A stretch of 8,362 nt of DNA from Armatimonadota bacterium (GTDB lineage Bacteria > Armatimonadota > UBA10988): the NCBI GenBank assembly GCA_016183835.1, contig JACPDV010000603.1, forward strand, positions 1-8,362, in the 5' to 3' direction. This document shows, one piece after another, positions 6,743-8,362 of the stretch. Under the pieces are notes generated by a model that searched no databases, was not told the origin of the DNA, and saw only the letters and a list, made by a program, of their open reading frames with translations. The position numbers and the translations under genes were made by a program. Position 1 is the stretch's first letter; each line of letters begins with the position of its first letter.

Positions 6743-7989
6743 AGCTCGATCGGTGGCCCGTGGCGCGGCTGGCGGTGGTCCTCGTCGGCGGGGCGGTCGT
6801 CTGCCTGGCCGCTGGGGTGGGATTCTCGGTCCGTCCGGCGCGGGAGATCCTCCGCGTCGACGCCGGGCTGCGCCAGAGCTACCGGCAGATCGAGGCCGGG
6901 CGCGCCGCCACCGCCGTGCTGGAGGCCGTGCGCGCCGAGCACCAGTCCCTCTCCTCCCAGGTGGAGGCGCTCGAGGCGACGCCGCTCCCCGAGCTCTATC
7001 TGCCGACTCTGCTCGGGCAGCTCGACGGCCTGGCGCGCGGCAACGGGCTGGAGCTGAAGGGCGTCTCCCCGGACGGTCGAGCGGCCGGGCACGGTCCGTA
7101 CCACGTGAAGGTCGCGCTCGGCGGACCGTTCCTCGGGGTGATGGGGTTCGTTCACGGGCTGCAGACGGCGCCGAAGGCGTTCGATCTGGAGGGTCTGGCC
7201 GCCACGACCGAGGCCGGCTCGACGCCGGCACGGGTGACCGCCGAGCTGGCGCTGGTGGGTTTCGAGGTGCCGGGTCTGACCGCGGCGGGCGGAGCTTCAG
7301 TTCCGTCCCCCGCCCCGGCGCCCGCTCCGGGCGTGGCGCCGCCGGCGCCGGCGACCACGGCGCCGCCCGTGGCCAACGTGCCGGCGCTGATCCCGCCGCC
7401 GGTGGCGGCGAAGCCGGGGCCGAGCCCCACGCCGGAGGCGGCTTCGGCGCCGAAGGTGGCGACACCTCCCCCTGCGTCGGGGCCGGTACGCTCCATTCCG
7501 CCGCCGCCCGGGTTCCGCATGCCGGGGCGCGAGGGCGGGGCCGGTGGCGCGGCGCCGCGCGGTCAGCCCGGGGTGGAGTCACAGCCGGGGCGGCAGCCGG
7601 GCGGTCCGCGCGGGCTGGGCGGACCAGGCGGCGGGTTCAGCCTGGGTGGCGGGTTCGGCGGCAGCCGGGCACGCACGCCCGAGGAGCAGGCGAAGCGATT
7701 GCAGGAACAGCTCGGGCTGACCGATGCTCAAACGGCAGAGGTGACCGCGATCAACAAGGCGTACGCGCCGAAGTTCCAGGAGCTGTTCACCCATCCGGAC
7801 CCGGATCAGCAGGCCCAGCGCGAGAAGATGGGGCAGCTCTTCAGGGAGCGTGGTGAGAAGGTGTCGGCGATCCTGACTCCGGAGCAGAAGGCGAAGCAAG
7901 CGGAGCAGCAGCAGCAGCGCCAGGGCCGGGGCGGCTTCGGCGGCCCGGGCGGCGGCGGGCCGGGGAGGGGCGATGGACAGCCAAGGTGA
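6739..7989 (+). CDS. pilO: PilO-like pilus assembly protein with C-terminal Spy/CpxP-like LTxxQ domain
   Basis: The protein has 416 residues, about twice the usual PilO length. Residues 1-10 are cytoplasmic and 10-30 form the TM helix (LAVVLVGGAVVCLAAGVGF). A coiled coil follows (39-80), then the PilO core (85-176) with LYLPTLLGQLDGLARGNGL (87-105), YHVKVALGGPFLGVMGFVHG (121-140) and FDLEGL (148-153). A Pro/Ala-rich linker runs from about 182 to 262 and a Gly-rich one from 263 to 310. Residues 312-395 form a charged helical domain with LTDAQ (327-331) and LTPEQ (379-383), the paired LTxxQ motifs of Spy/CpxP periplasmic proteins, and a Gln- and Gly-rich tail ends the chain. The frame is uninterrupted and the start overlaps the pilN stop. 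The PilO role (partner of PilN, contact to PilP) is well supported by order and core; the role of the added domain is unknown. Confidence 0.87.
   Translation: MKLDRWPVARLAVVLVGGAVVCLAAGVGFSVRPAREILRVDAGLRQSYRQIEAGRAATAVLEAVRAEHQSLSSQVEALEATPLPELYLPTLLGQLDGLARGNGLELKGVSPDGRAAGHGPYHVKVALGGPFLGVMGFVHGLQTAPKAFDLEGLAATTEAGSTPARVTAELALVGFEVPGLTAAGGASVPSPAPAPAPGVAPPAPATTAPPVANVPALIPPPVAAKPGPSPTPEAASAPKVATPPPASGPVRSIPPPPGFRMPGREGGAGGAAPRGQPGVESQPGRQPGGPRGLGGPGGGFSLGGGFGGSRARTPEEQAKRLQEQLGLTDAQTAEVTAINKAYAPKFQELFTHPDPDQQAQREKMGQLFRERGEKVSAILTPEQKAKQAEQQQQRQGRGGFGGPGGGGPGRGDGQPR
7962..7968 (+). promoter_or_regulatory. Ribosome binding site selecting the start of the PilP-like gene
   Basis: GGGGAGG lies 4 bases before the ATG at 7973, inside the Gly-rich 3' end of the pilO frame. 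The predicted start overlaps the pilO stop by 17 bp. The bases also encode Gly/Arg codons of the PilO tail, so the match may partly reflect amino-acid composition; no other start codon between it and the TM segment has a comparable site. Confidence 0.5.
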
Positions 7990-8362
7990 CGGACAGGCCC
8001 GGCGCTCCCACGCCGCCTGGTTCGTGATCCCGCTGGCGGTGCTCGTGGTTATCCTCGGCTCCGTCGGCGGCTACCGCTACCTGGCCTATCGGCGGCAGGC
8101 CGCGCGGCAGCCGGCGCCGGCCGCGCCGCCGGCCGCGCTGCTCGGCCAGGTCGAGTCCACCACGGTGGCGGCCCAGCCTGCGCGCGACCCGTTCCAGCCG
8201 CCGTCCGGCTTCGAGCCGCCGCCTCCGGCCGCACCGGCTCAGCCGGCCGCGGCGCAAGTGGCGCCCGCGCCGGTGGCCGTGCCCGGCCCGATGCCGATGC
8301 CGCCCGCGGTGCCGCGCAACGACAACCCCGCTCCGGCCGTGGTGCCAGCGCTTCCGACGTTG
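7973..8362 (+). CDS. pilP: PilP-like protein, N-terminal part (cut by window end)
   Basis: The frame from ATG 7973 is open to the window edge, 130 residues without a stop. A short polar N-terminus with basic residues (RR at 10-11) precedes one membrane helix at about 16-33 (FVIPLAVLVVILGSVGG), then a basic YRYLAYRRQ stop-transfer at 34-42 and a very Pro/Ala-rich periplasmic stretch. At 71-76 RDPFQP matches the RDPF-x-P motif of PilP and of the related GspC N-terminal region. There is no lipobox, so unlike many PilP proteins this one would be anchored by a TM helix. PilP links PilNO to the PilQ secretin; gene order directly after pilO supports this. The beta-sandwich domain that would prove it lies beyond the window. 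Confidence 0.7.
   Translation, partial: MDSQGDGQARRSHAAWFVIPLAVLVVILGSVGGYRYLAYRRQAARQPAPAAPPAALLGQVESTTVAAQPARDPFQPPSGFEPPPPAAPAQPAAAQVAPAPVAVPGPMPMPPAVPRNDNPAPAVVPALPTL

Noticed and set aside
1..8362. CRISPR arrays, tRNA or rRNA genes, insertion sequences, attachment sites
   Set aside because: No regularly spaced repeats, cloverleaf-like segments, transposase motifs or flanking repeats were seen on either strand.

Overview
This is a GC-rich bacterial window of 8.4 kb with five regions. I infer a free-living, diderm, type IV pilus-bearing bacterium. The secreted DUF1565-type beta-helix protein with a lectin-like tail is a style common in Planctomycetota, Verrucomicrobiota and Armatimonadota. 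No rRNA or marker gene is present, so the phylum stays open.

Left part (1-1989, + strand): the end of an unrecognised protein, a small protein with two membrane helices and a coiled-coil tail, and a multi-pass membrane protein with a soluble C-terminal region. They are closely spaced and look like one operon of unknown function. By eye this part is less GC-rich than the rest (60 bases at 1201-1260 hold 36 G/C, against 49 at 5401-5460).

Middle (2015-5007, - strand): a solo MNT/AbiEii-like nucleotidyltransferase followed 24 bp later by a secreted right-handed beta-helix protein. The beta-helix gene is split by a one-base frameshift at a G run (2461-2463 on the + strand); restoring one base joins the helix to a concanavalin/LamG-like C-terminal domain of good quality.

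Right part (5124 to the window end, + strand): a type IV pilus alignment-subcomplex operon, pilM-pilN-pilO-pilP, with overlapping start and stop codons throughout. A clear sigma-70-type promoter (TTGACG, 18 bp, extended -10 TATACT) lies in the 116-bp divergent spacer upstream. PilM is the cytoplasmic actin-like ATPase, PilN and PilO are the bitopic inner-membrane partners, and the last gene (cut by the window end) looks like PilP, which would connect to the PilQ secretin.

The most striking feature is PilO. After a normal PilO core it continues through a long Pro/Ala-rich and Gly-rich linker into a helical domain with two LTxxQ motifs, the signature of Spy/CpxP periplasmic chaperones and stress sensors. 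This PilO-Spy-like fusion is the best candidate here for something not described.
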